From an uncultured Bacteroidaceae bacterium (GTDB taxonomy: Bacteria > Bacteroidota > Bacteroidia > Bacteroidales > Bacteroidaceae), in assembly GCA_934394435.1 (NCBI GenBank), contig CAKRRN010000002.1, positions 62,001 through 126,000 on the forward strand: a DNA stretch of 64,000 bases, read 5' to 3'. The position numbers and the translations under genes are program-made. The notes under the pieces were generated by a model. That model saw only the letters and a program-made list of their open reading frames with translations, was not told where the DNA came from and made no database searches. Positions within the stretch are counted from its first letter, which is position 1, and each line of letters begins with the position of its first letter. Below, piece after piece: positions 18,830 through 28,424 of the stretch.

Positions 18830-21800
18830 CTAATACATATAGATTTTGTAGTTTTTTATGCTCCCTGGTGCTCCTTGTTCCATACGTGGTAGATATTCAA
18901 GGGCGTTAGCATCCTGCCTGGCACCTAAGTCTATAACTATCAGGTGTGGTGCTGTGGCATCTTTCTCTGTTTGCCAATAGGTAGATTCCTGTAGGTCAAA
19001 TGCCTTGTCGCCAGTATGGTTTCCTTGCAGATTTTCAGAGTTGGCATATTTAACGCTCCATTGTTCACGTGAGATTCGTTTCCCAGTTTTATCCTTTAGA
19101 TATAATTCTGCTATGGCTACAGGTTTTCCGTCATGAGTGTTTAGGCATTCAATAGCCAGATATTGTCCTGTGGCAGGTCGCGTGAATGGTATCGTTTGCC
19201 ATCCGTTTCCTGTCTTAGTCTCCCCTTGTGCAATTGGGGTGGCAGAGTTGAGATCAGGCTTGTTTCCGATGTCATTGTGCTTTAGGGATTTTTCCAGTTG
19301 TAACTTGTCTAGTTCGGGCGTTGTTTGTCCCCATACTATAGGCTTTTGTGGACCGACAATATCAAGGACAATGATTTCATTGTCGCCTTTTTTTAGCCAG
19401 CATCCAGGACAATAGAGCGTCTGCTGTGGTCCTATTTTCCAGAATCGTCCCAACGCATGTCCGTTGATATAAACCAGTCCTTTACCCCACGTTTCCATAT
19501 TTAGGAAGGTGTCTCCTGTTCTTTTTAAACGGAATGTGGTGCGATAATATCCTATATTGGATGGGGTGTCCTTGTCGCGTCCCATATCGCCTTGTGGAGC
19601 CTTTATGGCACGTAGTGCTGTCTGATAATCATCTGCCACGCGATTCATGCACCAGTCTTTGAGGTTCCAAGTCACCTCATCACCATCTATGTCGGCTGTC
19701 AGTCTCACGTCACCAATGATTCCCTTGAAATCCTTGATAGCACGTCCGAAGTTGATGCGGCCCATGGCTTCTACGAGTAGAGTAAGCCTGTCTCCCTTGC
19801 TGACCGCTGGTAAAGGAAGTGTGCGCTCGTTTTTTACGCGGTCTACTTTTCCTATGTAATTGCCATTGACGAATACCTGTACGAAGTCGTGACCGTCAAT
19901 GTGCAGTATGGATTCGTTTGTGATTTCTGGCAGAAGTGTATTGTAAATCATCGAACCATAGCCAAAATTCATTTCCTCAAAGGTGAGAGGTTCACGATTT
20001 TCTGCCGTGCTATCTATACCCATATAGATTGGTGAAATGTTTTCGAGTGACATTTGGGGTATGCTGATTGTGTCAGCAATTCTTGCAGGAACGTTAGGCA
20101 GTTTCTTGTCTGAATACTTTTCGAGCGTTTTTCTTAGTAACCAGTATTTTTCTGTTGGCGTTCCAAACTCGTTGATGGGTGCATCATAGTCATATGACGT
20201 CACGTCTGGTGCAAAGCCTGGTGAGTTGGCTCCTGCCCAATGTCCGAATGAGGTGCCTCCGTGAGTCATATAGAGAGAAAACGAGATTCCTTTTGATAAC
20301 ATTTCATCAATGCCTGCTACCATATCCTTGGCGGGACGAGTTTCGTGCCGTGCGCCCCATTTGTCAAACCATCCACTCCAGAATTCTGAACACATAAGAG
20401 GTGTGGTTGGACGTAGTTCGCGCAACCGTTTGAATTGGTCGTCAATCTTTGCGCCCGTGCCGAAGTTCATCGTCCAGACAAGATCATCAAGACCATTTTT
20501 TTCGAAGTTGGAATTCCAATCGCATTGGAAGAGAGTTGTATGTGTATCAGAAGTGTCCCAGTACTTACGTAACGTGTCTCTTATTTTGGCTATATAGGCT
20601 TTGTCTTCACCGTAACTTCCATATTCGTTTTCCACCTGTACCATGATGATTGGTCCGCCTTTCTGTATGGTAAGCGGTGCTAACTGTTCTGCCACTTTTC
20701 GTTCAAAGCGGTCGACACATGACATAAAGTAGGGGTCTTGTTCGCGTAGACGGATATCTTTCTTCTTGAGTAGCCACCAGGGTAAGCCACCCATTTCCCA
20801 CTCTGCACATACGTATGGACCAGGACGTACGATTACGTACATGCCATTCTTTTTTGCCAATTTACAGAATTCTGCCACATCATTCTGACCTGTAAAGTCA
20901 AATTTGCCTTCTTCCTGCTCATGGATGTTCCAAAATATGTATATGCAAATGGTGTTCATGCCCAAAGCTTTACACATCTTAATGCGATGTTCCCAATATG
21001 GGCGAGGTATGCGTGGGTAGTGAATTTCTGCAGCCTTGACAACAAAAGGTTTTCCATTCAGAAGAAAAGTCTTGTTGCCTGTTGTAAACGAGTTCTTGGC
21101 AGACTTCTGCGTCGTGTTGCTTTTATTTTCAAATGCGTTTGTCAGCCGTTTGTATTCCTTGGGTGTTATTTGAATCACCGTTCCGTGTCGTGGAGTGAAC
21201 GTTCCTGACGTTTTGGTGTCAGCCATCCATTTGAAGGATTTTAAGTCATCTGAGCGTGTAAACTGGTAGTGCCCTGTCGTATAGCAGTCATACATTAGGC
21301 ACCATCCTCCATCAATAAGCGGAAAGACTCCTGCTCCTTCTACGTTATCCTTGGTCTGTTCGCAGAACCCATCAAGCAGAGTCCATGATGATGAGGCATG
21401 AAGATCGCGGAAAATATATTGCCGTATGCCTTTATGTGCACCTTCTTGCTCTGTTTTGAAAAAAAGGTGGTACATGCCAGTATTGTCTTGCACGATGTCT
21501 GTATCAATGGCAGGAGCATGGAAGTCGAAAAGAACTTGTGGGTCACCTTCAAGGTCAGAGAAGTCCTCATTGGCGTATGCCCAATACACTCGGTCGTACG
21601 GAATGGTATTGTCGTTGGTGAGGAGTGAGAAGTAAACCATGTACTTGCCTGCTTTTTCATCGTAGATGGTTTGCGGTGCCCATACGCGTGTGACGTTTGC
21701 AAAGTTCTTTCCTGCATATTTCTTTGGGAAATGTACAGTATGATGTTGCCAATGGATAAGGTCGCTTGACTTCATGAGTACAATGCCTCTGTTACTTGTC

Positions 21801-22105
21801 CATCCAAGCGAAGAGCGCATGTCTGTGGCAACCATCAGATATTCGCCAGTTTTGGAACGTAGAATATGAGGGTCGCGTACGCAACCTGTGAGTGCAATGC
21901 TGTCTGCTGCCACGACAGGTTTTCCTCCGTTGAGTGGAGTGTAGTTAAAGCCATCATCGCTGACTGCATACATGATTTGTTCCTGTTCGGGAGCATTTCC
22001 TGTGAAATATACAAAGAGATACTTGTTTCGGCTATTTGCCGCGGTAAAGAGAGTAAGCAGAGTCAGAGTTATGAACACACGTTTGAAGATTCTTTCTTTT
22101 TGCAT
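18830..22105 (-). CDS. GH43-GH35 fusion: bifunctional secreted glycosidase
   Basis: This 1091-residue exported protein joins two glycosidase domains. Residues about 28-315 form a GH43-type propeller (Asp78 in CVRDPHIL, Asp203 in AIDTDIV, Glu256 in NVEGAGVF). Residues about 338-690 are a GH35 beta-galactosidase barrel with the acid/base Glu494 (VQVENEYGSYG) and the nucleophile Glu574 (MCSEFWSGWFD). Jelly-roll domains follow (about 720-930, LNMETWGKGLVYINGHALGR), and a discoidin-like module closes the protein (LEYLPRMEQGAPGSIKNY). Both active sites look intact. The enzyme probably removes galactose plus a second sugar, perhaps arabinose, from branched galactans. A -7 box lies about 100 bp upstream. 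Confidence 0.88.
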   Translation of the reverse strand: MQKERIFKRVFITLTLLTLFTAANSRNKYLFVYFTGNAPEQEQIMYAVSDDGFNYTPLNGGKPVVAADSIALTGCVRDPHILRSKTGEYLMVATDMRSSLGWTSNRGIVLMKSSDLIHWQHHTVHFPKKYAGKNFANVTRVWAPQTIYDEKAGKYMVYFSLLTNDNTIPYDRVYWAYANEDFSDLEGDPQVLFDFHAPAIDTDIVQDNTGMYHLFFKTEQEGAHKGIRQYIFRDLHASSSWTLLDGFCEQTKDNVEGAGVFPLIDGGWCLMYDCYTTGHYQFTRSDDLKSFKWMADTKTSGTFTPRHGTVIQITPKEYKRLTNAFENKSNTTQKSAKNSFTTGNKTFLLNGKPFVVKAAEIHYPRIPRPYWEHRIKMCKALGMNTICIYIFWNIHEQEEGKFDFTGQNDVAEFCKLAKKNGMYVIVRPGPYVCAEWEMGGLPWWLLKKKDIRLREQDPYFMSCVDRFERKVAEQLAPLTIQKGGPIIMVQVENEYGSYGEDKAYIAKIRDTLRKYWDTSDTHTTLFQCDWNSNFEKNGLDDLVWTMNFGTGAKIDDQFKRLRELRPTTPLMCSEFWSGWFDKWGARHETRPAKDMVAGIDEMLSKGISFSLYMTHGGTSFGHWAGANSPGFAPDVTSYDYDAPINEFGTPTEKYWLLRKTLEKYSDKKLPNVPARIADTISIPQMSLENISPIYMGIDSTAENREPLTFEEMNFGYGSMIYNTLLPEITNESILHIDGHDFVQVFVNGNYIGKVDRVKNERTLPLPAVSKGDRLTLLVEAMGRINFGRAIKDFKGIIGDVRLTADIDGDEVTWNLKDWCMNRVADDYQTALRAIKAPQGDMGRDKDTPSNIGYYRTTFRLKRTGDTFLNMETWGKGLVYINGHALGRFWKIGPQQTLYCPGCWLKKGDNEIIVLDIVGPQKPIVWGQTTPELDKLQLEKSLKHNDIGNKPDLNSATPIAQGETKTGNGWQTIPFTRPATGQYLAIECLNTHDGKPVAIAELYLKDKTGKRISREQWSVKYANSENLQGNHTGDKAFDLQESTYWQTEKDATAPHLIVIDLGARQDANALEYLPRMEQGAPGSIKNYKIYMY

Positions 22106-22204
22106 ATTCTGTCTGTTTTGGGTTTACTTTTAGTTGAAATGAAAAAATAAATAGTCAAGTTAATATTTTCTTGTTTTAGTCAATGTGCTTGATAATATGT
22201 GTGA

Positions 22205-22212
22205 CAAAGATA
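22205..22212 (-). promoter_or_regulatory. -7 box of the GH43-GH35 gene
   Basis: On the minus strand TATCTTTG matches TAnnTTTG, about 100 bp before the start at 22105. No good upstream TTTG is seen at the usual spacing. Confidence 0.5.
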
Positions 22213-22279
22213 TGGAATTATTAAATATAAACTGTTGCCTGTTTGCGAAAAGTTATCTATAGTTATTCTGTAAATTATT

Positions 22280-22445
22280 TTGACTTAACTAATAAATCAG
22301 TGGAATCTTTGGGTGCAAAACACAGGCACTACCTGTGCTTTTAAGCCAGTTTGCCTGTCTGTAGATTATACGTTACCAGGATATTTCGATGCACAAAATA
22401 TTTTTTCCTAACTAGGAAAATATTTTTTTCTAGTTGGAAAAATAA
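22280..22445 (-). repeat. Interspersed stem-loop repeat, copy D (inverted)
   Basis: On the minus strand this stretch matches the 3' two-thirds of the repeats at 32885, 54150 and 62566. It holds an AACTAG/CTAGTT inverted pair separated by an A/T-rich loop, then GTATAATCTACAGACAGGC, and a perfect stem-loop with arms CACAGG and CCTGTG. It fills most of the 381 bp gap between the HhH-protein stop at 22487 and the GH43-GH35 promoter, and may also serve as a terminator. Confidence 0.75.
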
Positions 22446-22486
22446 AATCAAGGTAGGAAGCAAATGAATACACACCATCTACAGTC

Positions 22487-24505
22487 CTAATATTTGACGG
22501 ATAGTTGGATAGAAATGTCGTTGCGCCATGGACTGTATATGGTCTGTAGGCCAGAGCCTTGTGTGTCAGAGTCCAGTACACGACGCATACTGTATCGTCC
22601 TTCAAGACGAATGAGGCCGCTTCGGTTGCTCCATCGTATAAGCAATACGGTGTGAAGAGATTGTCCGTAAAGGAAGGTCTGCCCCATGCTACCAGCGAGA
22701 GAGGGAAGGTAAATGGATAGACCACTCCCACTTTTTCCTTCATCGCTGTATCCCACTGCGGTGGAAATCATGAGGGAAGAGCTTGGGGGCGCAAGGCGAA
22801 CTAATTGCTGAATGGAGTACCCTGTGCCGGAAAGTGTATGAAGGAGTTGTGCCGTGCTTTGCAAGCACCATGCCCCAGTGGGTTGGAGAGTGTAGAGCAA
22901 GCGAATGCGATGATATTGCTTCTGCTTATCGTCTGAAGTATGTCGAAATACGTATCGGGCTGTGAGTGCACTTTGGCGGTTGAGAGAATGAAGCAATTGG
23001 TATTGAAACTCCTGTCCAGTACGGCTCACGTGACATCCATAAGGGGGCCAGGAGTGGTAGAAGAAGTCAGCATAGGCCGTCATTTGCCATGATTCCCAGG
23101 GCTCTGCTTTAATATGTAGAAGTATTCCGTTCTCATTTTGGATGCGACCCGTCCGTGAGAGAGCTGATGCTTGAAAAGAGTGATAGGAAGACGAATAGTA
23201 ACGTTGTGTTCCACTTAAAGTGTAGTGTGCAGATGGCTTCCATGTTATTCGGTTCAAGGTTGCTATTCCATGAAGACTGTCTGAAGAGGAATAGGCTGTC
23301 TCGCCAGCTAGGATGAGGCGGTAGAGCGATTTTCCATAATGGATTCCTGCATTTGAAAAAGTCCTTCCGCGAGGATAGTATCTTCTGTAAAGTTGTGCTC
23401 CCGGACTGAGTGCACGATTAAATTTTTGGCAGAATGCCGTCGTGCCCAAATGCCATCCTTTGTGTGTCCATGTAAAATTTCCGCCATAAAGAAAGGTGCT
23501 GACGTTGTTGTGGCGACTGCGTTCGCTAGTTGTGCGATGGAGACCTGTTGAGAGCAAAGTGCGTACGGATCCGTTTTCCTGTAGGGTGGCATCCAGTTGA
23601 CGTGCGGAGCCAAATAGACTTATCTCCATTCCCTTTCCGAGTGATAGAGTAGCTGCAGCTCCGCGCAAGAAGTGAATCTCATCCGTGCCTGTGCGTGCTC
23701 TTATGCCTGTTTGTATCTTGGATGCAGGAATAGTTCGTGTAAACCAAGAGGAACCCCCTATGACAAGACCTTCACCAAATCCCATGCGATAGTCTCCAAT
23801 AACAGCGGTGCGTATGGGGCCAGTCTGACGAAGTTCTGCATATGCTCCCCAAGAATCTACCCATCTCTCCCCTGCATCCTTTTCTATGTGTCCACCAGCA
23901 CGCAGATGTTTACCCGTTTGCAGTTGATAAAGAGTGCGATGATACAAAGCATCGCCAGCGTAACCATCAGATACTTGATAGCCACGTCGGTAGTAGAGTG
24001 GAATGTCTAAACGGGTGATGAGTGTGTTTCTAATAGGAGTAAAGAACTGTTTGGGCGTGTTTTCTTTGCCTTGCGGAGGTCCGAAGGTAATAAAGACAGA
24101 AAGAAAGCGTCTGGTGCGACTATCCAATTCTGGAATAAGTCGGAGCTCTCCTAAGGTCTGTATTGGCCCATGAAGATAGATATAGGTGTGTATTTCCTCT
24201 ATCTGCTGATCGTCGAGGAAGGGCAGACGAAGAAGGTCGTCACGGTTGGCAGTGTTGATGTTTATAGGATTTTCATGTAGGAATTTAAGTTCTTGCATCT
24301 GATTTTCCCATTGCTGAAGGAAATCGTCAACAGCATCCTTTGTCTCTTCCTCTCCATCCTCATCAATCATTTGCCAGTCAGCATATTCTTGAGCAAAGTC
24401 GTCCCATGTGTAGGATTGTGCAATACAGGGCATGCTCAGACAGACAAACATCTGTGTGAGCATACCCCAAAGTACAATCTTATATGAAGGGAGACTTCTC
24501 TTCAC
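22487..24505 (-). CDS. Helix-hairpin-helix outer-membrane-like protein
   Basis: This 672-residue protein has a signal peptide ending near CIAQS. An acidic segment (about 35-75) follows, then a ComEA-like helix-hairpin-helix domain (about 80-150, ININTANRDDLLRLPFLDD and TLGELRLIPELD). The remaining about 500 residues have alternating polar and aromatic beta-strands (YYRRGYQV, LILAGETAYSSSD, GLIRLEGRYSMRR) and end in an aromatic residue (SVKY), as outer-membrane barrels do. The family is common in Bacteroidota and has no assigned function. The HhH could bind DNA during uptake or fold against the barrel. Its start overlaps the end of the upstream GH92 gene by 4 bp, so translation is probably coupled. 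Confidence 0.72.
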   Translation of the reverse strand: MKRSLPSYKIVLWGMLTQMFVCLSMPCIAQSYTWDDFAQEYADWQMIDEDGEEETKDAVDDFLQQWENQMQELKFLHENPININTANRDDLLRLPFLDDQQIEEIHTYIYLHGPIQTLGELRLIPELDSRTRRFLSVFITFGPPQGKENTPKQFFTPIRNTLITRLDIPLYYRRGYQVSDGYAGDALYHRTLYQLQTGKHLRAGGHIEKDAGERWVDSWGAYAELRQTGPIRTAVIGDYRMGFGEGLVIGGSSWFTRTIPASKIQTGIRARTGTDEIHFLRGAAATLSLGKGMEISLFGSARQLDATLQENGSVRTLLSTGLHRTTSERSRHNNVSTFLYGGNFTWTHKGWHLGTTAFCQKFNRALSPGAQLYRRYYPRGRTFSNAGIHYGKSLYRLILAGETAYSSSDSLHGIATLNRITWKPSAHYTLSGTQRYYSSSYHSFQASALSRTGRIQNENGILLHIKAEPWESWQMTAYADFFYHSWPPYGCHVSRTGQEFQYQLLHSLNRQSALTARYVFRHTSDDKQKQYHRIRLLYTLQPTGAWCLQSTAQLLHTLSGTGYSIQQLVRLAPPSSSLMISTAVGYSDEGKSGSGLSIYLPSLAGSMGQTFLYGQSLHTVLLIRWSNRSGLIRLEGRYSMRRVLDSDTQGSGLQTIYSPWRNDISIQLSVKY

Positions 24506-26676
24506 TCTGTGTCAATAATGAGCCGCTTTGCTTGAAATAGTTGGTCATGATCTACAAACCATCCTTTGAGCAGACGATCACCACAATGTATCTGCCTAAT
24601 GGCTTCTCCCTCCCCCCGTCGAATGATTTCTGCTGAGCGTCCATCGCCAGTGGTGAGGGTGACCTGAGAGAAAAGTGGAACACTGACCAGATATCGCGCA
24701 TCCGCGGGTGAATAAGTATAGATTCCAATGGCATTGAGTACATACCAACTAGACATCTCACCTGCATCGTCCATGCCAGCATAGGCCAGATGCTCTGCCC
24801 CCATGTCGTAGTATTTGTCCATTAGGATATTGAGAATGTGTTGTGCCTTAGGTTGTTTACCAATGAAGTAGTAGGTGTAAGGTACACTGTGGTCAGGCTG
24901 ATTCCCTTGGCAGTAATTACCGAGAAAGCCAGTCATATTCCATGCTTCATATTGTCTCCATGGTTCGCTGAAGAGTGAGTCGAGTTTTTGCTCCACGGCC
25001 TGCTTGCTGGGATAGAGTGCCACCATGCCTTCTGGGTCATGAGGTGCAAAGAACAGACTCTGCCATGCGTTTGCCTCACGATACTGGTAAGCATAGTAAG
25101 GCATATAGGGGTCAAAGTCCTTTATCCACTCTCCGTTGGCTGTTTTGCCACGCCAGAAACCCGTAGAGGGATCAAAAAGGTTTTTATAGTTCTTCGAACG
25201 TTTCATCAGCAACTTATAGTTCTCTTTATCGTTCATTATCTTGGCAATCTGTGCGGTCGCGTAGTCATCATATGCATATTCTACCGTCTTGGTCACAGCC
25301 GCTTTGTATTCGTCTTCTGTTGGCACGTTTGTGGTATCTTTTTCTGATATCCACCCTTGTTTGATATACTCGTCCAGATATGGGCGTCCACCGCGTCCTG
25401 GTACGGTCGCATTTTTGAGTAGCAATTTGTATGCACGTTGCAGGTCGAAGTTCTTAGTTCCTCTGAGCCATGCGCCAATCACAAAGGTGGATGCATGGTC
25501 ACCGTGGAAGAAGGTTGGCATGTATCCATCTCGTTTCTCGCCGTTGTCTGTGATAGACTTGATGATGTCTGCTGCCACATCGGGGGTTATGATTGAGAGT
25601 AGTTGTAATTTGTTGCGATATGTGTCCCAAAAGGACGGTTCTGTATAGTAGCGGAAATCTCCTTTTACAACGTCTCCTCGCGCATCTCGATATTCTCCGT
25701 TGACGTCACTACGCAAGACAGGCCATAGGAAAGTTCGGTAGAGTGTGCTATAGAGAAGCCCCTTCTGGCGTTCTGTTCCTCCGCTTACTTGGATGTGAGA
25801 GAGAATTTTCTGCCAGGTGTTATCTGCATTAGTGCGTACGGACATGAAGTCTTTTCCTGCCATTTCTGCTTGCAGGTTTTCTTTAGCATTCTCGATGCTG
25901 ACAAAAGAGAATCCTATTCGAAGTTCCAGGGGAGCGGCTCCACGGTTGTCCTTGAAGTCAACAAGCGCCACACGATGTTTGTTGTCTTGCATTATCGACA
26001 CACTGTCTACAGGCAGTGAGGATGTGGCATAGAAGTATATACGTCCGTGTCCATCTTGATACCCTTCGAAAGCATTTTCTGCAGATTGGCTTTTCTCTAT
26101 GCTCCAATGTCGTGGGTTTCCGTTGTTGCGAGTGATGTCAACGAGCAGCCTTTTTTCGTCTTGCTGGCGGAAAGTATAGCGATGGAAGGCACAGCGAAGT
26201 GTGGTGGTAAGCTCAGCCTGTACGTGGTATCGTTCCAGCCATACGCTGTAATATCCAGGGTGTGCTTCTTCTCGCTGATGCGAGAAATGTGATGCGAAGT
26301 TACGAGGATAGAATATGCCTGTCACGGGCATGATGGGGAAATGAAGTTGATCCCAGTGCCCCTTGGCGGTATGTGCAAAGGCATAGATTTCGTGATCTTC
26401 ATATTGATATCCTGCACCACTGTGATACATGGTGACAGGTGTAGCTTGTACCATGGCATTGGGTAAGGTGGCACCAGGATAGGTCTCAGCTCCCCAGGCA
26501 CGTTTGCTTTCGGTGTGTGTGTAACCTAAATCTTCTGGTTCCCATAAGGTTGCAGTACCCAGAAAAGGATTTACGTAATGTGTTAGATTATCTGTGCAAG
26601 TGGGGTTGGACGTCTGTGCGTGCAGGCCCGTGCAGATAAGGATGAGAAGTGTGAGAAGGAAATTTCTTTGTTGCAT
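24502..26676 (-). CDS. GH92 alpha-mannosidase, secreted
   Basis: This 724-residue protein has a signal peptide ending near LHAQ. The GH92 pattern is clear: VNPFLGT near the start, TYPGATLPNAMVQATPVT, AFAHTAKGHWDQL, a helical (alpha/alpha)6 domain with NKLQLLSIITPDVAADII, and DDAGEMSSWYVLNAIGIY, where the acidic pair belongs to the calcium and catalytic site. GH92 enzymes are calcium-dependent exo-alpha-mannosidases acting on N-glycans and yeast mannan. This one lacks the usual GHTFPGA wording and reads GAETYPGA, so its linkage preference is open. It follows folK by 33 bp and overlaps the HhH-protein gene by 4 bp. Confidence 0.88.
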   Translation of the reverse strand: MQQRNFLLTLLILICTGLHAQTSNPTCTDNLTHYVNPFLGTATLWEPEDLGYTHTESKRAWGAETYPGATLPNAMVQATPVTMYHSGAGYQYEDHEIYAFAHTAKGHWDQLHFPIMPVTGIFYPRNFASHFSHQREEAHPGYYSVWLERYHVQAELTTTLRCAFHRYTFRQQDEKRLLVDITRNNGNPRHWSIEKSQSAENAFEGYQDGHGRIYFYATSSLPVDSVSIMQDNKHRVALVDFKDNRGAAPLELRIGFSFVSIENAKENLQAEMAGKDFMSVRTNADNTWQKILSHIQVSGGTERQKGLLYSTLYRTFLWPVLRSDVNGEYRDARGDVVKGDFRYYTEPSFWDTYRNKLQLLSIITPDVAADIIKSITDNGEKRDGYMPTFFHGDHASTFVIGAWLRGTKNFDLQRAYKLLLKNATVPGRGGRPYLDEYIKQGWISEKDTTNVPTEDEYKAAVTKTVEYAYDDYATAQIAKIMNDKENYKLLMKRSKNYKNLFDPSTGFWRGKTANGEWIKDFDPYMPYYAYQYREANAWQSLFFAPHDPEGMVALYPSKQAVEQKLDSLFSEPWRQYEAWNMTGFLGNYCQGNQPDHSVPYTYYFIGKQPKAQHILNILMDKYYDMGAEHLAYAGMDDAGEMSSWYVLNAIGIYTYSPADARYLVSVPLFSQVTLTTGDGRSAEIIRRGEGEAIRQIHCGDRLLKGWFVDHDQLFQAKRLIIDTE

Positions 26677-26709
26677 GATTGGTGGTCTATTCTTTTTTAC
26701 GGATTATGG

Positions 26710-27216
26710 TTATTCTGATATTTTATTTTTTTTGTCGGAGAACTGTGATTTCAGACACTTGAATTCTTCTTGTGGCATCACCTCGGAAAGTGGAATGGTT
26801 ACAAACTCACGTTGCATCATCAGAGGGTGGGGCAATGTCAACTGAGGAGTGTTGAGTGTTAGGTCGTCATAGAGCAGAAGGTCTATGTCCATGGTACGGT
26901 CATGATAATGTCCGAAAGTGCTCTTGACCGTTCGTCCCATTCTCCTTTCTATCTCTTGTGTTTGGCTTAGGCAGTCCTGTGGTGAGAGTGTGGTGTGCAC
27001 CATGCATGCTGCATTTAGGAAACTGTTAGGACTGTCAAACCCCCAAGGTTCTGTTTCCAAGAATGTACTTGTACGGCAAACCTGCCCCACACACTGGTTT
27101 ATGAGTTCCAGTGCATGCAACAGGTTTTGTCTCTTGTCGCCCAGATTCGTTCCCAATGCCAAGTAGAGCACGTGTGTTTCTGTGCGATTATGCGTGTGTT
27201 TTATGGTCATGCTCAA
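26710..27216 (-). CDS. folK: HPPK, folate biosynthesis pyrophosphokinase
   Basis: This 168-residue enzyme transfers pyrophosphate from ATP to 6-hydroxymethyl-7,8-dihydropterin. The family marks are YLALGTNLGDKRQNL near residue 18, ETEPWGFDSPNSFLNAA, the ERRMGR segment, and RTMDIDLLLYDD followed by LTLPHPLMMQREFV, with the two metal-binding aspartates in DIDLLLYDD. Its first codon overlaps the end of queA by 4 bp. It is the last housekeeping gene of the ftsX-to-folK cluster. Confidence 0.94.
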   Translation of the reverse strand: MSMTIKHTHNRTETHVLYLALGTNLGDKRQNLLHALELINQCVGQVCRTSTFLETEPWGFDSPNSFLNAACMVHTTLSPQDCLSQTQEIERRMGRTVKSTFGHYHDRTMDIDLLLYDDLTLNTPQLTLPHPLMMQREFVTIPLSEVMPQEEFKCLKSQFSDKKNKISE

Positions 27217-28295
27217 TCCTGCAGGATAAGCATGGCGTCGCCATACGTTCCGAAGCGATATCGATGCTCCGGGTCATTCTCGTTGAACTTCAAAGCCTCT
27301 TTGTAGGCTGTCATTATTAAGTCGTAGCCTCCGTATGCGCAGGTGAGCATCAAGAGTGTGCTGTAAGGCATATAAAAGTTAGCCAACATTGCATCTGCCA
27401 AGGTAAATTGATAGGGTGGGAAGATGAATTTGTTGGTCCAACCATCGAATTCTTTCAGCTTTCCATCTGCACTTACAGCGGTTTCGAGAACCCGTTGTAC
27501 TGTTGTACCCACAGCCACCACTTTATGTCCTTCTTCTTTTGCATGGTTTATAATGTCACAGGCGGGTGCGGTAACGTGCATCTCCTCACTATCCATCTTG
27601 TGCTTGGTCAAATCTTCTACATCGATGTCTCTAAAGCATCCCAGTCCGCAATGTAGGGTGACGTATGCAAAATCTATACCTTTAATCTCCATCATTTTCA
27701 TGAGCTGCGGAGAAAAGTGTAAACCTGCTGTTGGAGCTGTTACTGCACCTTCGTTTTTTGCAAAGATACATTGGAAGTTTTCCAAATCATCTTCACGTGT
27801 GGGTCTGGTAATGATATTCTTGGGCAGGGGAGCCTCACCTAAGGCAAAGAGCGCACGTTTGAATTCATCGTGTGGACCATCATATAGAAAGCGAAGCGTA
27901 CGTCCTCGGCTGGTGGTATTGTCTATCACTTCAGCCACCATCGATTCATTTTCACCAAAATACAGTTTGTTTCCGATTCTTATTTTTCGTGCTGGGTCAA
28001 CAAGCACGTCCCACAAGCGCATGTCAGCATTGAGTTCTCGCAACAGGAATACTTCTATCTTAGCACCGGTCTTCTCTTTGTTTCCATAGAGACGTGCTGG
28101 GAATACTTTCGTGTCGTTAAACACGAACACATCCTTTTCATCAAAAAAATTCAGTATGTCTCTGAATGACTCTCGATGTTCTATGATTCCACTCTTGGCG
28201 TGTATTACCATCAATCTGCATTCATCGCGAAAGCGTGCAGGTTCTTGGGCTATGCGTTCTTCGGGCAATTTAAATTTGAATTGTGAAAGTTTCAT
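27213..28295 (-). CDS. queA: S-adenosylmethionine:tRNA ribosyltransferase-isomerase
   Basis: This 360-residue enzyme makes epoxyqueuosine in the tRNA anticodon by transferring the ribosyl part of S-adenosylmethionine. Diagnostic stretches are PEERIAQEPARFRDECRLMV, FNDTKVFPARLYG, GAVTAPTAGLHFS in the middle, YVTLHCGLGCFRDI and AVGTTVQRVLETA. Length is normal for the family. It lies between truB and folK. Confidence 0.95.
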   Translation of the reverse strand: MKLSQFKFKLPEERIAQEPARFRDECRLMVIHAKSGIIEHRESFRDILNFFDEKDVFVFNDTKVFPARLYGNKEKTGAKIEVFLLRELNADMRLWDVLVDPARKIRIGNKLYFGENESMVAEVIDNTTSRGRTLRFLYDGPHDEFKRALFALGEAPLPKNIITRPTREDDLENFQCIFAKNEGAVTAPTAGLHFSPQLMKMMEIKGIDFAYVTLHCGLGCFRDIDVEDLTKHKMDSEEMHVTAPACDIINHAKEEGHKVVAVGTTVQRVLETAVSADGKLKEFDGWTNKFIFPPYQFTLADAMLANFYMPYSTLLMLTCAYGGYDLIMTAYKEALKFNENDPEHRYRFGTYGDAMLILQD

Positions 28296-28424
28296 ACTCT
28301 TCCTCCAGTATTGTTTCTTTTTGGCTGACGTCTCATGGTACGGAGTATTTGCCTCTTAATAAGAGGGTACGTGCCATGCGTATCAGCCGGGGTGTGTTAT
28401 GAATGCTTGTTAAATAAATCTATG

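Noticed and set aside
18830..18850. Truncated discoidin domain at the end of the GH43-GH35 protein
   Set aside because: The abrupt ending after KIYMY is common among beta-galactosidases of this group, so there is no sign of a frameshift.
27424..28089. 221-codon rightward open frame inside queA
   Set aside because: Antisense shadow of queA; Ser/Pro-rich with no recognisable domain.
28340..28370. CCTCTTA/TAAGAGG inverted repeat in the truB-queA gap as a terminator
   Set aside because: The loop would be one base and no T-run follows; queA has no separate promoter consensus.
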